Below, piece by piece: positions 53,844 through 63,450 of a stretch of 64,000 bases of DNA. The stretch comes from Desulfuromonas sp964536375 (GTDB lineage Bacteria; Desulfobacterota; Desulfuromonadia; Desulfuromonadales; Desulfuromonadaceae). The notes below the pieces were generated by a model. The model was given only the letters and a program-made list of their open reading frames with translations, searched no databases and was not told the origin of the DNA. The stretch is from assembly GCA_964536375.1 (NCBI GenBank), contig CAZHXF010000012.1, positions 1 through 64,000 of the forward strand, read 5' to 3'. The number at the start of each line of letters is the position of its first letter. Position 1 is the first letter of the stretch. A program made the position numbers and the translations under genes.

Positions 53844-54950
53844 ATGAAATTTGATATAGAAAGAAAAAAACTATTAAAAGGTTTATCTTTAATTCAAGGT
53901 GTTGTTGAAAAGAAAAAAACATTACCTATTTTACTAAATGTACTAATAGAAACAACAAATGATAAAATAATATTAACTGCAACTGATTTAGAAATTGGAA
54001 TAAAAAACACATATGATTCAAATATAATTGAACCAGGTTCAATTACGGTAAATGCTAAAAAACTTTTTGAAATTATAAAAGAATTACCAGAAGAAAAAAT
54101 TACTATAAAATCTAAAGAAAATAACTGGATCGAAATTAAATGCAAAAATTCTAAATTTAATATTCTTGCCTTATCACCAGATGAATTTCCTACTATAAAT
54201 AGTAATCACTCCGAAAATTCTATTTTAATATCCAGTAAAAAATTAAATGAAATGATTGATAAAACATTTAATTCTATGTCCACTGATGAAACGAAATATA
54301 ATTTAAATGGAATTTACCTACATAAAACAGAAAATAATAACTTAAGAATGATTTCAACTGATGGACATCGATTATCTTTATTTCAAAATGAAATAGAAAT
54401 TAATAATGATATATTTGAAAAAGGTATAATAATCCCTAGAAAAGGAATAGTTGAACTTAAAAAAATAACAGAAAATAGTGAAAATGACTTAGAAATTAGT
54501 TTATTAGATAATAATCTAATAGTAAGTAATAATGAAACACAATTAGTTATTAGATTAATTGATGGAGATTTTCCAGATTATAAAAGGGTAATACCGACTA
54601 ATTTAGAAAATTCAGCAATTATAAATACCAGTAAATTATTACAAGCATTAAAGAGAATATCTATTTTAGCTAATGAAAAATCTCGTGGTATAAATTTAGT
54701 ATTAACAGAAAACAAACTAGAATTAAATTCATCGAATCCTGAATACGGAAATGCTTCAGATTTTATTGATATAAATTATATTGGGTTAGATATAAATATT
54801 GGCTTTAATTCAAAATATTTACTTGATGCTTTAGTAAATATTGATTCAGAAAATATCCAAATATTCATAAGTGATAATATTTCACCGTGTCTAATAAAAA
54901 AAGAGAACAGTGAATCTTATCAAGCGGTAATAATGCCTATGAGATTATAA
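53844..54950 (+). CDS. dnaN: DNA polymerase III beta sliding clamp
   Basis: A 368-residue clamp with three repeated domains: MKFDIERKKLLKGLSLIQGVVEKKKTLPILLNVL at the start (about 1-34), TDGHRLSLFQNEIE in the middle, and the C-terminal YQAVIMPMRL. Start at the ATG at 53844 with GGAG six bases upstream; the ATG at 53832 sits directly on its own ribosome site and is less likely. Its stop touches the recF start. Confidence 0.97.
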   Translation: MKFDIERKKLLKGLSLIQGVVEKKKTLPILLNVLIETTNDKIILTATDLEIGIKNTYDSNIIEPGSITVNAKKLFEIIKELPEEKITIKSKENNWIEIKCKNSKFNILALSPDEFPTINSNHSENSILISSKKLNEMIDKTFNSMSTDETKYNLNGIYLHKTENNNLRMISTDGHRLSLFQNEIEINNDIFEKGIIIPRKGIVELKKITENSENDLEISLLDNNLIVSNNETQLVIRLIDGDFPDYKRVIPTNLENSAIINTSKLLQALKRISILANEKSRGINLVLTENKLELNSSNPEYGNASDFIDINYIGLDINIGFNSKYLLDALVNIDSENIQIFISDNISPCLIKKENSESYQAVIMPMRL

Positions 54951-56039
54951 ATGTTATTAAATGAAATAAATCTATTAAACTATAGAAATATAAAAAATAT
55001 TAAATTTCAACCATCATCACGTTACAATATTTTATATGGTGATAATGGTCAGGGTAAAACAAATATAATAGAATCTATATATTTATTAGGTTATTTGAAG
55101 AGTTTTAGACAGGCAAGAAATTTAGATTTTGTTGGAAACGATGAAAATTATTGTAATATTATAAATAAATTTTATTCAGATAATATTTATTATAAATATA
55201 ATTTAAATATAAATAGTAAAAATAAAATTATTAAGATAAATAACAAAATATCTTATACCACTGATCATCTTAATTATATAAAATCAGTTGTATATTCAAC
55301 AGATGAGTTGTTGTTATTTCGTGGATCTAATTTATTAAGAAAAAATTTTATTGATAGAGGAATTTTTTTAATAGATACAACTTATTTAAATTTGGTAAAA
55401 AAATACAATTATATTTTAAAATCAAGGAATGCTATCCTTAAACAGATAAATAACAATAATTCTACATTAGAATCTTGGACACAGTTATTAGTTGAAACGG
55501 GAAGTATTATCCGCAAAATTAGATTTAATTATATTAGTAATTTAAATACTAAATTTGTAGAAATATATAAACTGGTTTTTAAAGAAAAAGAACAAGCCCG
55601 CATAGAATATAAAAACTTTGATTATTCTCTAGAAAAAATACAAGAAGATTTCTACTTATCAATAAAATCTAAACTTGAGCAGGAATTTACATATGGTCAG
55701 ACTTTGTGTGGACCACATTTAGATAAGGTAGATTTTTATATAGGCGATAAAAATTTAAAATTTTATGGTTCTCAAGGTCAATTAAGAATAATATTATTAT
55801 CTTTTAAATTGGCTCAAATTTATGAATATAAAGAAAAATTCAACAAATATCCTATTTTACTCCTCGATGATATATGTAGTGAATTAGATTTAAAAAAAAT
55901 ATATTCCTTATTTGATTATATCAGCGGTAATATTGGTCAAATTTTTATTACTACTACGTGTAGAAAAAATTTAGATTTTCTAAATATTAAAAATAGTAAT
56001 TTTTACCGCATAGATTGCGGTGAAATAACTTTAGGTTGA
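54951..56039 (+). CDS. recF: DNA replication and repair protein RecF
   Basis: A 362-residue ABC-type ATPase that loads RecA at gaps. Walker A is GDNGQGKTNIIESIYLLGYLKSFR (first part, about residues 31-42), the signature region GSQGQLRIILLSFKLAQ, and Walker B PILLLDDICSELD. The ATG follows the dnaN stop with no gap and no clear ribosome site, so translation is coupled. The lowest GC content in the window by eye: the 60 bases from 55141 hold only four G or C. Confidence 0.95.
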   Translation: MLLNEINLLNYRNIKNIKFQPSSRYNILYGDNGQGKTNIIESIYLLGYLKSFRQARNLDFVGNDENYCNIINKFYSDNIYYKYNLNINSKNKIIKINNKISYTTDHLNYIKSVVYSTDELLLFRGSNLLRKNFIDRGIFLIDTTYLNLVKKYNYILKSRNAILKQINNNNSTLESWTQLLVETGSIIRKIRFNYISNLNTKFVEIYKLVFKEKEQARIEYKNFDYSLEKIQEDFYLSIKSKLEQEFTYGQTLCGPHLDKVDFYIGDKNLKFYGSQGQLRIILLSFKLAQIYEYKEKFNKYPILLLDDICSELDLKKIYSLFDYISGNIGQIFITTTCRKNLDFLNIKNSNFYRIDCGEITLG

Positions 56040-56049
56040 TGGAGTATTA

Positions 56050-58437
56050 ATGAATAAGATAAATGAAGATAGCTATAGTGCTGATAATATAAAAGTTTTA
56101 GAAGGTTTGACTGCAGTACGAAAAAGACCCGCTATGTATATTGGATCAACTAGCACTTCTGGTTTGCATCATTTAGTTTACGAAGTGGTGGATAATTCAA
56201 TAGATGAATCATTAGCCGGATATTGCGATGATATTAAAGTAACTATAAATATGGATGGTTCAGTAACGGTAGAAGATAATGGAAGGGGAATTCCTGTAGA
56301 TTGGCATAGCTCAGAAAAAAAATCTGCTGCTGAAGTTGTAATGACAGTTCTTCATGCCGGAGGTAAATTTGATAGTGATACCTATAAAGTATCTGGAGGT
56401 TTGCATGGAGTTGGTGTTTCAGTAGTAAATGCCCTCTCTAGCAGGCTTGAATTAGAAATACGCCGCAACGGTAGAGTATATGAGCAAGTTTATAATAAAG
56501 GTATTCCCCAAGCAGATCTAAAAGAAGTTGCCGATACTATAAAAAAAGGTACTAAAATAACTTTTTGGCCTGACGATACAATTTTTGAAATAATAGAATT
56601 TTCTTTTGAAATTTTGTCAAAAAGACTGCGTGAATTGGCATTTTTAAATGCCGGTGTGCATATCCTATTAATCGATGACAGATTTGAAAAAAAACAAGAA
56701 TTTCATTATGAGGGTGGTATATCCTCTTTTGTTGAATATCTGAATAGGGCAAAATCTCCCATTCATCCTCAAGTTATATATTTTGAAGGTGAAAAAGGGG
56801 GGGTACAAATTGAAATAGCATTCCAATATAACGATGGTTATGATGAAAAACTATTTACCTTTGCAAATAATATAAACACCCAGGAGGGTGGAACACACCT
56901 TATAGGATTTAAAGCAGCACTTACCAGAACAATGAATACTTATGCTGCGGCAAATAATTTAATGAAAAATGTTAAAGCTACTGTCTCTGGTGATGACCTT
57001 AGAGAGGGTATGGCAGCTGTTATTTCGGTCAAGGTTCCAGATCCGCAGTTTGAAGGACAGACCAAGACTAAGTTGGGTAATTCAGAAATTAAAGGCTATG
57101 TAGAAACGCTTCTAAATGAAAAATTAGCTACATTTTTGGAAGAAAACCCTCAAATATCCAAGAAAATACTTGAAAAAGGGATAGATGCTGCTCGGGCACG
57201 TGAAGCAGCAAGAAAAGCACGAGATCTGACACGGCGAAAAGGTGCATTGGATGGTTTGTCACTGCCAGGAAAATTAGCTGATTGTCAGGAAAAAGATCCA
57301 GCCCTGAGTGAAATTTATCTAGTGGAAGGTGATTCTGCCGGCGGCAGTGCAAAACAAGGTAGAGATCGTTCGAATCAAGCAATTCTCCCACTAAAAGGAA
57401 AAATCCTTAATGTAGAAAAAGCTCGTTTTGATAAAATGCTTAGTTCAAATGAAATTCGTACCCTAATAACAGCTATGGGAGCTGGAATTGGTAAGGATGA
57501 CTTTGATGTGGCTAAATTGCGCTATCATCGTATTATAATTATGACTGATGCTGATGTCGACGGTTCGCATATACGGACTCTTCTTCTTACTTTCTTTTTT
57601 CGCCAAATGCCTGAATTGATAGAACGTGGCTACTTATATATTGCACAGCCACCGCTGTATAAATTAAAAAGAGGTAAAAAAGAGATATACCTTAAAGATG
57701 AAGAAATACTGATAGATTATTTACTTAATCTTGGAGTAGAAAACTGTGCTCTTGATATAAATGAAGGTGAAAAAGTAATAAGAGGAAAACAGATAATCCC
57801 AACACTTAAAAATATAATAGATTACAATAAGTTATTTGAAAAATTGGTACATAAAGGCATAAAGAGAGAATTACTGGATGTTTTCGTTCAAAATAAAATA
57901 AATAACGGTTTTAGTGATTTAGCAGATTTGACACCCCTAGTGGAAAAATTGCAAGAGGCAGCTCCCCATGCAGATTTTACCCTACACCAAAATCCAGCAC
58001 GCATATTATTCACCATGGGAAATACCAGAGCTCGTATTGATCAAAATAGCCTCGATATTTTATCCAGTCATGAATATAAATTACTTTTACAGGCATATCG
58101 CCAAGTTGCCACAATAGGTAATGACGGGAAAATTCTTGTATTAGAAGAAGAAAAAGAAGCTATAGAAATTCATGATCGTTTAGAATTACTGAACCATTTT
58201 CTTAATAAGGCAAAAAAAGGTCAATATATCCAGCGTTATAAAGGTCTGGGTGAGATGAACCCTGACCAATTGTGGGAGACCACTATGGATCCTGAAAAAC
58301 GAGTTCTGTTACAGGTTAAAATTGAAGATGCGGTTTCAGCTGATGGAATATTTACCGTTCTTATGGGTGATCAAGTAGAGCCACGGCGCGAGTTTATAGA
58401 AAATAATGCCCTAAATGTTTCTAATTTAGATATTTAA
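56050..58437 (+). CDS. gyrB: DNA gyrase subunit B
   Basis: A 795-residue ATPase subunit. GHKL motifs: EVVDNSIDESLAGYC, VEDNGRGIPVD, GGLHGVGVSVVNALS; toprim EGDSAGGSAKQGRDRSNQAILPLKGKILN and DADVDGSHIRTLLLTF; C-terminal QRYKGLGEMNPDQLWETTMDP. GGAG lies five bases before the ATG. Base composition recovers along the gene from AT-rich at its start. Confidence 0.98.
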   Translation: MNKINEDSYSADNIKVLEGLTAVRKRPAMYIGSTSTSGLHHLVYEVVDNSIDESLAGYCDDIKVTINMDGSVTVEDNGRGIPVDWHSSEKKSAAEVVMTVLHAGGKFDSDTYKVSGGLHGVGVSVVNALSSRLELEIRRNGRVYEQVYNKGIPQADLKEVADTIKKGTKITFWPDDTIFEIIEFSFEILSKRLRELAFLNAGVHILLIDDRFEKKQEFHYEGGISSFVEYLNRAKSPIHPQVIYFEGEKGGVQIEIAFQYNDGYDEKLFTFANNINTQEGGTHLIGFKAALTRTMNTYAAANNLMKNVKATVSGDDLREGMAAVISVKVPDPQFEGQTKTKLGNSEIKGYVETLLNEKLATFLEENPQISKKILEKGIDAARAREAARKARDLTRRKGALDGLSLPGKLADCQEKDPALSEIYLVEGDSAGGSAKQGRDRSNQAILPLKGKILNVEKARFDKMLSSNEIRTLITAMGAGIGKDDFDVAKLRYHRIIIMTDADVDGSHIRTLLLTFFFRQMPELIERGYLYIAQPPLYKLKRGKKEIYLKDEEILIDYLLNLGVENCALDINEGEKVIRGKQIIPTLKNIIDYNKLFEKLVHKGIKRELLDVFVQNKINNGFSDLADLTPLVEKLQEAAPHADFTLHQNPARILFTMGNTRARIDQNSLDILSSHEYKLLLQAYRQVATIGNDGKILVLEEEKEAIEIHDRLELLNHFLNKAKKGQYIQRYKGLGEMNPDQLWETTMDPEKRVLLQVKIEDAVSADGIFTVLMGDQVEPRREFIENNALNVSNLDI

Positions 58438-58507
58438 TTTTTCAAGATAATGCACTTTTATATCGGTGTATATATCTAAAAATATACAATTGGAGGTTAA
58501 TCCGTAG

Positions 58508-61015
58508 ATGCTTTCCCACCAGAACAAAGTTAGCGTCAATATAGAAACTGAAATGCGTCAATCCTACATGGATTATGCGATGAGCGTAATAATTGGTAGA
58601 GCTCTACCGGATGTACGCGATGGTTTAAAACCAGTACATAGACGTGTTCTTTTCGCTATGCACGAACTGGGTAATGAATACAATAAGCCATATAAAAAAT
58701 CGGCGCGTGTAGTTGGCGATGTTATTGGTAAGTATCATCCGCATGGTGATACCGCTGTTTATGACACTATAGTCAGGATGGCACAGAGTTTTTCTATGCG
58801 TAATCCGTTGGTTGATGGTCAAGGTAATTTTGGTTCAGTCGATGGTGATTCAGCTGCGGCAATGCGTTATACTGAAGTGCGTATGTCCAAACTTGCCCAT
58901 GAACTGTTATCGGATCTTGAGAAAGAAACCGTAGATTTCGGACCCAACTATGATGAATCCTTACAAGAACCTCTGTTGTTACCCTGTAAGTTCCCTAACT
59001 TACTGGTTAATGGATCTGAAGGTATTGCAGTTGGTATGGCGACTAAAATACCTCCCCATAATTTAGGTGAGGTAATTGATGGTCTGATTGCTGTTATTGA
59101 TGATCCCACCATGTCATTCGAGGATTTAATCCAGAAAATTCCCGGTCCTGATTTTCCTACTAGTGGTTTTATTCTTGGTCACGATGATATCCGCGAAGCT
59201 TATCGTACCGGGCGCGGAATAATCCAAATGCGTGCTAAGGCAATGGTGGAGATAGATAGGCGTACTGGTCGTGAAAGCATTATTGTCAATGAGATACCCT
59301 ATCAAGTTAACAAAGCTCGGTTGATTGAAAAAATAGCCAGCCTAATAAAAGAAAAGAAAATAGAGGGTATTTCTGATTTACGGGATGAGTCCGACCGTGA
59401 TGGTATGCGCATCGTTGTCGACCTTAAAAGGGATAGTGTTGCCGGAGTTATTTTAAATCAATTATATAAAATGACTATGATGCAAACGTCCTTCGGCATC
59501 ATCATGTTGGCAATAGTTGGTGGTCAGCCTAAAGTTTTAACCCTGCGCGAAGTTCTTGATCATTTCATCGATCACCGCCGCGAAATAGTTACCCGCCGCT
59601 GTGTTTTTGAACTTAAAAAAGCTGAAGCACGAGCACATATTCTCGAAGGTTTCAAAATAGCTCTGGAAAACCTTGATAAACTTATCCAGATAATTAAATC
59701 GTCAGATAATTCTCCAGAAGCCAAGAGGCGCTTAATTGAGCGTTTCATTTTTTCTGATATTCAAGCACAAGCTATTCTTGATATGCGTCTACACCGGTTA
59801 ACTGGTTTAGAGCGCGATAAAATTATCAATGAATACAAAGATATAATGGCACAAATCGCACGCTTGAAAGATATTCTCGGTAGTGAAATAGAAATTTTAA
59901 AAATAATAAAAAGTGAATTGCTTGACGTGCAACAGAGTTACGCCGACGCAAGGCGTACACAGATTATTGCCAAGACTAAAGATCTTTCTTTAGAGGATCT
60001 TATCGTTGAAGAAGATATGGTAGTTACCGTATCTCATTCCGGCTATATCAAGCGAAATCCTGTCTCCTTATATCGCTCGCAACGCCGTGGGGGTAAAGGT
60101 AAAACTGGCATGCGTCCAAAAGAAGAGGACTTTGTCGAACACCTATTTATTGCCTCTACCCATTCCTATATTTTAGTATTCACCAATCAGGGAAAAGTGT
60201 ACTGGCTTAAAGTTCATGAGATTCCTCAAGGTGGACGAGCCGCGCGCGGAAAGGCGATCGTAAATCTGCTGCAATTGGCACCGGATGAACAAGTTATGAG
60301 CATCCTACCGGTTAAGCAATTTAGCGAAAATAAATATATTATCGCCGCAACGAGCAAAGGTGTAGTTAAAAAGACTGAGTTGATGGCTTATGCTAATCCT
60401 CGCCAGGGCGGAATAATTTCCATGACTATTGATGTTGGTGATGAACTGGTATCTACACGTATCACCGATGGCGGTATGGATGTTCTTTTAGCTAGTTGTC
60501 ATGGTAAGTCTATTCGTTTTTCAGAGAAAGATGTTCGTCCAATGGGACGTACTGCTCGTGGTGTACGCGGTATGCACCTTGAAGGTGATGACTATATCAT
60601 TGGTATGGAGGTTGTAACTGATGCTACCTCTGCTACCTTGGTGAGTGTTACCGAGCACGGTTATGGAAAGCGTACCAATCTTGGAGAGTACCGTGTCCAG
60701 AGTCGCAGCGGCAAAGGTATAATTACCATCAAGACTTCCACGCGTAACGGTAATGTAGTAGACATTAAGCTTGTCAGTGATGACGAAGATCTGATGTTTA
60801 TCACTGATATTGGTAAAATTCTCCGCACCCGTGTAGGCGCTCTGTCGGTGATTGGTCGCAATACTCAGGGAGTGCGCTTAATGGTTCTTGAAGAGGAAGA
60901 ACGCATTGTCGCCGTAGCTAAACTAGCGGAAAAAGAAGAAGATGAAGAATTTTCTGACGAGTTAAACAGTGAAGATGCACCGAATGAAGATGGTGTAGAG
61001 CAAGAAGAGGATTAG
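58508..61015 (+). CDS. gyrA: DNA gyrase subunit A
   Basis: An 835-residue cleavage subunit. The active Tyr lies in AAMRYTEVRMSKLA, the quinolone-determining region reads KYHPHGDTAVYDTIVRMAQ (Thr at the E. coli Ser83 position, Asp87 kept), and the GyrA box QRRGGKGKTG begins the beta-pinwheel domain that wraps DNA. The C-terminal tail is strongly acidic (EEDEEFSDELNSEDAPNEDG). With gyrB it introduces negative supercoils. Confidence 0.98.
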   Translation: MLSHQNKVSVNIETEMRQSYMDYAMSVIIGRALPDVRDGLKPVHRRVLFAMHELGNEYNKPYKKSARVVGDVIGKYHPHGDTAVYDTIVRMAQSFSMRNPLVDGQGNFGSVDGDSAAAMRYTEVRMSKLAHELLSDLEKETVDFGPNYDESLQEPLLLPCKFPNLLVNGSEGIAVGMATKIPPHNLGEVIDGLIAVIDDPTMSFEDLIQKIPGPDFPTSGFILGHDDIREAYRTGRGIIQMRAKAMVEIDRRTGRESIIVNEIPYQVNKARLIEKIASLIKEKKIEGISDLRDESDRDGMRIVVDLKRDSVAGVILNQLYKMTMMQTSFGIIMLAIVGGQPKVLTLREVLDHFIDHRREIVTRRCVFELKKAEARAHILEGFKIALENLDKLIQIIKSSDNSPEAKRRLIERFIFSDIQAQAILDMRLHRLTGLERDKIINEYKDIMAQIARLKDILGSEIEILKIIKSELLDVQQSYADARRTQIIAKTKDLSLEDLIVEEDMVVTVSHSGYIKRNPVSLYRSQRRGGKGKTGMRPKEEDFVEHLFIASTHSYILVFTNQGKVYWLKVHEIPQGGRAARGKAIVNLLQLAPDEQVMSILPVKQFSENKYIIAATSKGVVKKTELMAYANPRQGGIISMTIDVGDELVSTRITDGGMDVLLASCHGKSIRFSEKDVRPMGRTARGVRGMHLEGDDYIIGMEVVTDATSATLVSVTEHGYGKRTNLGEYRVQSRSGKGIITIKTSTRNGNVVDIKLVSDDEDLMFITDIGKILRTRVGALSVIGRNTQGVRLMVLEEEERIVAVAKLAEKEEDEEFSDELNSEDAPNEDGVEQEED

Positions 61016-61022
61016 TTAACCA

Positions 61023-62024
61023 GTGAAAAGTATAGGGGTTATTGGCGCTGGCAGCTGGGGAACCAGTTTAGCAAATTTGTTGGCAAAAAAAGGGCACGAT
61101 GTGGTGTTGTGGGCGTACGAAGGCGATCTGGTCGAGCGGATGCGCAGTACACATATAAATGACCTGTATCTACCTGATGTGAAACTGTCCGGTAATTTAA
61201 CTTTTAGCAATAATTTGCCTGAAGTAGCTGGGCGGCAGTGTTTATTATTAGTGCCACCATCGCAAATAATGCGCCATCTATTGTCTCAGGTTGTTGATTA
61301 TATCAGGAACGATGCTGTGATTATTTCAGCATCCAAGGGTATTGAAAACGATACCCTGTTACCCATGTCTGATGTGTTAAAACGGTTGCTGCCGGCATCC
61401 CTGTATCAGCGCAGCGCTTATCTGTCTGGACCAACTTTTGCAAAAGAAGTTGCTTTAGGGCAACCATCTGCTGTGGTTGTTGCCGCGCAAGACAGGGGTA
61501 TAGCTGAACAAGTACAGGATATTTTCAATACTGATTATTTTCGTGTGTATACTAATAACGATGTAGTCGGTATTGAGCTGGGCGGTGCTCTGAAAAATGT
61601 TATTGCTTTAGCTGCTGGAATTTGTGATGGTTTAGGATATGGTTATAATACCCGTGCAGCGCTGATTACTCGTGGCTTGGCTGAGATGAAACGGATCGGT
61701 ATTGCCATGGGTGCCAAAGGGGAAACCTTTGCTGGTCTGGCTGGCATGGGCGATTTAGTTCTTACCTGCACCGGTGATCTGTCGCGTAATCGCAGTGTTG
61801 GTTGTGAGTTGGGTAAGGGGCGTAAGCTCACGGAAATTTTAGCTGATATGACCATGGTAGCGGAGGGGGTAAAAACTACTCTATCCAGCTATCAACTGGC
61901 TGTGAAACTTGGGGTAGAAGTACCAATTATCGATCAGATGTACGCAATTCTGTATCAAGATAAAGATCCACGCGCGGCAGTCGTTGAATTGATGCAGCGC
62001 GAGCTTAAATCTGAATACATTTAA
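61023..62024 (+). CDS. gpsA: Glycerol-3-phosphate dehydrogenase [NAD(P)+]
   Basis: A 333-residue cytoplasmic enzyme reducing dihydroxyacetone phosphate to glycerol 3-phosphate for phospholipids. N-terminal Rossmann motif IGVIGAGSWGTSLANLLAKKG, SGPTFAKEVALGQPSAV, and the catalytic Lys in ELGGALKNVIALAAGICDGL. The start is a GTG seven bases after the gyrA stop, so it is probably in the gyrA transcript. Confidence 0.96.
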   Translation: MKSIGVIGAGSWGTSLANLLAKKGHDVVLWAYEGDLVERMRSTHINDLYLPDVKLSGNLTFSNNLPEVAGRQCLLLVPPSQIMRHLLSQVVDYIRNDAVIISASKGIENDTLLPMSDVLKRLLPASLYQRSAYLSGPTFAKEVALGQPSAVVVAAQDRGIAEQVQDIFNTDYFRVYTNNDVVGIELGGALKNVIALAAGICDGLGYGYNTRAALITRGLAEMKRIGIAMGAKGETFAGLAGMGDLVLTCTGDLSRNRSVGCELGKGRKLTEILADMTMVAEGVKTTLSSYQLAVKLGVEVPIIDQMYAILYQDKDPRAAVVELMQRELKSEYI

Positions 62025-62065
62025 CGGCTAAAATTTAAAGCTGAAAACAAAGACGAGGAAATTAA

Positions 62066-62620
62066 ATGAAAAAACTGATAGTTGTTTTTTTGCTATTGCT
62101 GCCAGTATTGGCTTTAGCCAATCCCAGCGTGGTTATCAAGACCAGTATGGGCGATATTCAGGTAGAGTTAAATGAAAGACAGGCTCCGATATCCACGGTC
62201 AATTTTCTCAACTATGTAGATATTGGTTTTTATAAGGGGACAATTTTTCATCGCGTAATCCCAGGTTTTATGATTCAAGGCGGTGGTTTCATTAAAGACA
62301 TGACCAAGAAAGTGACCAAAGATCCCATTAAGAATGAAGCAGATAACGGCTTGAAAAACCAGCGCGGTACCATATCTATGGCACGTACCAATGTTGTGAA
62401 TAGTGCTACCGGCCAATTTTTTATAAATCATAAAGATAATAGTTTTCTTGATCACAAATCTAATAGCTCCAGCGGTTATGGCTATGCAGTTTTTGGTAAA
62501 GTAACCAAGGGGCTGGATGTGGTCGATAAAATTGCTAAAGTTAGAACAGGAATCAAAAAAGGTATGAGAGATGTTCCTAAGCAGCCAGTTACGATTTATG
62601 CGATTGAGCGCTTGAAATAG
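62066..62620 (+). CDS. Exported cyclophilin-type peptidyl-prolyl isomerase
   Basis: A 184-residue PPIase (PpiA type) with a signal peptide (KKLIVVFLLLLPVLALA, cleavage near residue 19), so it works in the periplasm on prolyl bonds of envelope proteins. Cyclophilin core: TIFHRVIPGFMIQGGG with the catalytic Arg, GTISMARTN, GQFFINHKDN and GYAVFGKVTKGLDVVDKI. GAGGAAA precedes the ATG. Confidence 0.93.
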   Translation: MKKLIVVFLLLLPVLALANPSVVIKTSMGDIQVELNERQAPISTVNFLNYVDIGFYKGTIFHRVIPGFMIQGGGFIKDMTKKVTKDPIKNEADNGLKNQRGTISMARTNVVNSATGQFFINHKDNSFLDHKSNSSSGYGYAVFGKVTKGLDVVDKIAKVRTGIKKGMRDVPKQPVTIYAIERLK

Positions 62621-62652
62621 ATAAATCAGCTCAACGCGGATAAAGGTGTGTT

Positions 62653-63372
62653 ATGCCCACGATCCGCATACTTTCTTATAATTTGCATGGCTGCCGTGAC
62701 ATGGCAGCCATGTGTCGCACTATTCAAAATTCAGAGGCTGAGTTTGTTGCCTTGCAAAACGTCACTGCCCTCCCTTCTGGTTATACTCTCACTAATGTTG
62801 CAACACAAACTGGTTATTTATTTTCTGCAGAAGGTGGGAACGGTTCCTTAGCGATACTGGCACGCCAGCCGGTAAAATTTATCCAAACTTACGCTTTAGG
62901 CGCTGGTGCTTATTGTATGAAGTTGGATTTGCAAAATAAAGACCAGCGTTTCATTGTGCTCAATGTTGGTCTATCCGGATCATTTTTTAAGCGTCTGGCG
63001 CAGATTAGCAGCCTTCTTGGTCCAAACCTGCTAGAGACTTCTACGCTGTCGTTGCCAACTGTTTTGCTCGGGGACTTTTACGATATCGTCTGGGTTTCGT
63101 GGAATTATCGTTTCAATCATCAGTTGCGCCGCCATGCACCACCATTGCTGCGCGCAACTTATCCAGCATGTTTGCCAATTTTTAGCCGTGACCGAGTATA
63201 TTCTATGGGTGGTATACAAATAAGCAACGTGTGTATCAATCATAGTAAGGATGCGCGCTCTGCCACTTACCATCTTCCCACCAACTTCAATTTAAAGATC
63301 ACCGATACTCGCATAGCTTTGACTGCGCGGCAACAAGTCCAAGCGCAGCGAATAAAGGTGGTTACTAATTAA
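62653..63372 (+). CDS. Degenerate endonuclease/exonuclease/phosphatase (EEP)-fold protein
   Basis: A 239-residue protein with the EEP fold: RILSYNLHGC (Asn10), FVALQNVTAL, VLLGDFYD (Asp141), PACLPIFSRDRVYSMGG and ARSATYHLPTNF. Several catalytic positions are altered: the metal-binding Glu of LQE is Asn36, the Asn of GDFN is Tyr143, and the Asp of SDH is Tyr206. It is probably inactive as a nuclease or phosphatase, or has another use. It follows the cyclophilin gene by 32 bases and precedes nth. Confidence 0.7.
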   Translation: MPTIRILSYNLHGCRDMAAMCRTIQNSEAEFVALQNVTALPSGYTLTNVATQTGYLFSAEGGNGSLAILARQPVKFIQTYALGAGAYCMKLDLQNKDQRFIVLNVGLSGSFFKRLAQISSLLGPNLLETSTLSLPTVLLGDFYDIVWVSWNYRFNHQLRRHAPPLLRATYPACLPIFSRDRVYSMGGIQISNVCINHSKDARSATYHLPTNFNLKITDTRIALTARQQVQAQRIKVVTN

Positions 63373-63389
63373 CTTTGGTGTAAATAAAC

Positions 63390-63419
63390 TGTTGATAACA
63401 TTGTTTGTAATGTGGATAA
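63390..63419 (-). promoter_or_regulatory. Pair of DnaA boxes upstream of nth
   Basis: On the minus strand TTATCCACA (63411-63419) is a perfect E. coli-type DnaA box and TTATCAACA (63390-63398) a near match, 21 bases (two helical turns) apart, in the 78-base gap before nth. Binding is not proven; chance occurrence in AT-rich DNA is possible. Confidence 0.4.
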
Positions 63420-63450
63420 GTATTTATATAAAAGGTTGTAACTTATTAAA

